In this document: one piece after another, positions 62,167 through 64,000 of the stretch
Layout: each line of letters begins with the position of its first letter
How positions within the stretch are numbered: position 1 is the first letter of the stretch
NCBI GenBank assembly: GCA_035505915.1
Contig: DATJQI010000043.1
Coordinates: 29,077-93,076, forward strand
Length of the DNA stretch: 64,000 nt
Reading direction: 5' to 3'
DNA from: 40CM-2-70-7 sp035505915
GTDB lineage: Bacteria; Gemmatimonadota; Gemmatimonadetes; Gemmatimonadales; GWC2-71-9
The notes under the pieces: generated by a model
The model's database searches: none
Told to the model about the DNA's origin: nothing
Seen by the model: the letters and a program-made list of their open reading frames with translations, nothing else
Made by a program: the position numbers and the translations under genes

Positions 62167-63478
62167 CGTCGCGATCGCCGCCGCGATGCTGGCGAGCTCG
62201 CCCCTCGCCGCCCAGGACTCGACTCCCCGCCTGTTCATTCCGAAACTACTCGGCGCCCAGGTCACCGTGATCGGGCAGGACCTCCTCCGCTTTCAGGCTC
62301 CCTACACGGGCCCCAAGAGCCTGATCGGCTCGGGCGACCTGAAGGCCACCGACACCTACGGCATCTACTTCGGGGACCGTCTCCCGGCGGGGTTCGAGGT
62401 CTACCTCGACTTCGAGATGGCGCGGGGCGCGGGGATCAGCAACGCCACCGGCCTCGCGGGGATCACGAACGGCGACGTCATCCGGCAGGGAACTGCCAAC
62501 CTGGGCAACGGCCCCTACGTCGCCCGCGCGTTCCTTCGCTACTCGCTCGCGCTCGGCCCCGGGACCGAAGCGAACGACCGCGCCCAGGATCAGCTCCCCG
62601 GCCCCGAGCCCGCCAACCGCCTCGAGGTGGACGCCGGGAAGTTCGCGGTGTCCGATCTCTTCGACGTGAACCGCTACGCCAACTCCACCCGCACTCAGTT
62701 CATGGACTGGGGACTTTTCCAGAACTCGGCCTGGGACTTCGCCGCCGACACCCGCGGCTACACCTGGGGGCTCGCCGTCTCACTGGTCCGGCCCACCTGG
62801 GCCGTGCGGCTCGGCTCGTTCGCCATGCCCCTCATGGCCAACGGCAACGTGTTCGACGTCTTCCCCCGGGCCCGCGGAGACAACCTGGAGGTCACGCTCC
62901 AGCCCGGCGCGAGCGGGACCGTGATCCGGCTCCTGGCCTACGAAAATCACGCGCGGATGGGGGTCTACGCCGACGCCATCGCGCACGGCATCGCGGTGGA
63001 CAGCGCGCCCAACATCGTGGCCGACGACCGGCCCGGCCGCACCAAGACGGGACTGGGGATCAACGTCGAGCAGCCGCTCGCGGACTCGGGCGCGACCGGG
63101 GCGTTTCTGCGCGGAGGCTGGAACGACGGGAAGAACGAAGACTTCGCGTTCACCGAGGTGGACCGGCACCTGAGCTTCGGAGGGCAGGTCTCGGGGCACC
63201 ACTGGGGGCGGAACGGGGACATTCTGGCCGTGGCCCTCTTGATCCACGGGCTCTCACCCGACCACCGGGCCTATCTCGCCGCCGGCGGCGTCGGCTTCCT
63301 GCTGGGTGACGGCCGCCTCAACTACGGCCTGGAGAACATTCTCGAGGCGTACTACAGGGCGCAGATCGGTCCCTATCTCGAGATCGGGCCCGACTTCCAA
63401 TGGATACACAACCCGGGCTACAATCGCGACCGCGGCCCGGCGGCGGTCCTCTCTCTGCGGCTCAACGCGCGGTACTAG
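62144..63478 (+). CDS. OprB-like porin
   Basis: 444 residues; ATG 62144 lies inside the PiT gene and yields a signal peptide ending at ASSPLAAQ. The mature barrel has alternating strands (YGIYFGDRLPAGFEVYLDFEMARGAG, NRLEVDAGKFAVSDLFDVNRYAN, WGLFQNSAWDFAADTRGYTWG) and a C-terminal strand ending in Tyr, as in OprB carbohydrate-selective porins. It is in the outer membrane. Linked to DUF47-PiT, it may admit phosphate or phosphate esters rather than sugars. Its stop shares CTAG with the reverse aldehyde dehydrogenase gene. Confidence 0.8.
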   Translation: MWCCTRSSVAIAAAMLASSPLAAQDSTPRLFIPKLLGAQVTVIGQDLLRFQAPYTGPKSLIGSGDLKATDTYGIYFGDRLPAGFEVYLDFEMARGAGISNATGLAGITNGDVIRQGTANLGNGPYVARAFLRYSLALGPGTEANDRAQDQLPGPEPANRLEVDAGKFAVSDLFDVNRYANSTRTQFMDWGLFQNSAWDFAADTRGYTWGLAVSLVRPTWAVRLGSFAMPLMANGNVFDVFPRARGDNLEVTLQPGASGTVIRLLAYENHARMGVYADAIAHGIAVDSAPNIVADDRPGRTKTGLGINVEQPLADSGATGAFLRGGWNDGKNEDFAFTEVDRHLSFGGQVSGHHWGRNGDILAVALLIHGLSPDHRAYLAAGGVGFLLGDGRLNYGLENILEAYYRAQIGPYLEIGPDFQWIHNPGYNRDRGPAAVLSLRLNARY

Positions 63479-64000
63479 TCCACCTTCAACGTCAGCATCC
63501 TGAGCTCGGTCATCTCCTGAATCGCCCAGCGGACCCCCTCGCGGCCGAGTCCGGAGTCTTTCGCGCCGCCATAAGGGAGGCGGTCGATCCGGAAGCCCGG
63601 GATGTCGTTGCCGTTCACCGCGCCCACCTCGAGCTCCGCGTAGCAGCGGAACATCGTGCTCAGGTTCGTCGTGAACACGCCGGCCTGCAGCCCGTACGGC
63701 GACGAGTTCACCTGCGCGATGGCCCGGGAGAGGTCGGTGTAGGGCGTCACGGTGACGAGCGGCGCGAAGACCTCTTCGCAGTTCACCTTCATCGTCGGCG
63801 TGGTGTCGAGCAGCACGGTCGGGTCGAGATAGGTCCCCTTCCGGCCTCCGCCGATCGCGACCGTCGCGCCCGCCGCCTTCGCCTCGTCGATCCACTTCTC
63901 CACCCGTTCGGCCGCTTCGAGCGAGATCACGGGCCCGATCTCCGTCGCCTCATCCAGCACGTCCCCGACCTTGAGCGCCTTCACCTTCGGCAGCAGCAGG
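63475..64000 (-). CDS. Aldehyde dehydrogenase family protein, C-terminal fragment
   Basis: 175 residues in the window; the gene continues beyond base 64000. The C-terminal part of the ALDH fold is clear: KVNCEEVFAPLVTVTPY (with the conserved Glu of the NAD site), SSPYGLQAGVFTTNLS, GAVNGNDIPGFRIDRLPYGGAKDSGLGREG. The catalytic Cys is upstream, out of the window. The PGFR(I/V)DRLPYGGxKxSGxGREG ending resembles sugar-aldehyde or succinate-semialdehyde type enzymes. The substrate cannot be named. Its stop shares CTAG with the porin gene. Confidence 0.85.
   Translation of the reverse strand, partial: LLLPKVKALKVGDVLDEATEIGPVISLEAAERVEKWIDEAKAAGATVAIGGGRKGTYLDPTVLLDTTPTMKVNCEEVFAPLVTVTPYTDLSRAIAQVNSSPYGLQAGVFTTNLSTMFRCYAELEVGAVNGNDIPGFRIDRLPYGGAKDSGLGREGVRWAIQEMTELRMLTLKVD

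Overview
The window is a 64 kb stretch of very GC-rich, gene-dense bacterial chromosome with no rRNA, tRNA, CRISPR array, insertion sequence or phage gene that I can recognise. The mix of genes suggests a diderm member of the Gemmatimonadota or a near relative: many secreted proteins and lipoproteins with N-terminal signals, OmpA/TSP3, DUF481 and OprB-type outer-membrane proteins, a membrane-anchored Ser/Thr kinase, HEAT and TPR proteins, a fused 2-oxoacid dehydrogenase E1 and DUF4015. Several start regions carry a TATTTTT(G/C) box resembling the -7 promoter element of Bacteroidetes, which fits the FCB superphylum. This assignment is inference from gene content. Genes are tightly packed, and 4-base ATGA/GTGA or TGATG overlaps are common.

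Layout. 1-9.3 kb: the end of a class V aminotransferase, a LOG-family protein, a deoxyhypusine synthase-like enzyme, an MFS carrier, an unusual zinc-ribbon metallopeptidase, a DUF481 barrel, a Bax-inhibitor-1 protein, a HEAT-repeat protein and glycerol-3-phosphate dehydrogenase (reverse). 9.4-16.8 kb: the beta-oxidation pair fadI-fadJ, proline dehydrogenase, a small unknown gene, rsgA, a MazG-type pyrophosphohydrolase (reverse), DUF1015 and a small helical protein. 16.8-26.5 kb: an amidohydrolase lipoprotein, two paralogous TPR proteins, an S41 protease, fused E1 and a Ser/Thr kinase (reverse). 26.5-34.8 kb: lon, then a reverse cluster TrmB-like regulator - hydrolase - TetR, an unknown protein, and an aconitase with its swivel domain first. 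34.8-44.5 kb is a reverse-strand block of envelope genes: lipoprotein, DUF4015, M14 peptidase, OmpA with TSP3 repeats, an IPT/kelch-like lipoprotein and a chemoreceptor-like protein.

44.5-64 kb: a short gene containing an in-frame UGA (SelW/Rdx family, CxxU motif) followed at once by a SECIS-like hairpin and overlapping 6-phosphofructokinase; a small secreted protein; an HrpB-like helicase; a PAS-Fis regulator; a compact thioesterase - lipoprotein - Gfo/Idh - ispH - lhr operon; a small HTH-like protein; a radical SAM protein preceded by a 42-residue zinc ribbon; an amino-acid permease; the phosphate operon DUF47 - PiT - OprB porin; and the end of an aldehyde dehydrogenase (reverse).

The most notable observations are the selenoprotein missed by standard gene calling and its 4-base coupling to phosphofructokinase; a perfect 22+22 bp inverted repeat enclosing the start codon of the TrmB-like regulator; genes whose only sensible start is CTG, within CTGA overlaps; a sigma-54-like site before lon; and the free-standing zinc ribbon resembling the tail of B12-dependent ribonucleotide reductase. 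No intergenic gap exceeds 300 bases; the largest are 26497-26770 (lon promoter region) and 32484-32779 (aconitase leader).
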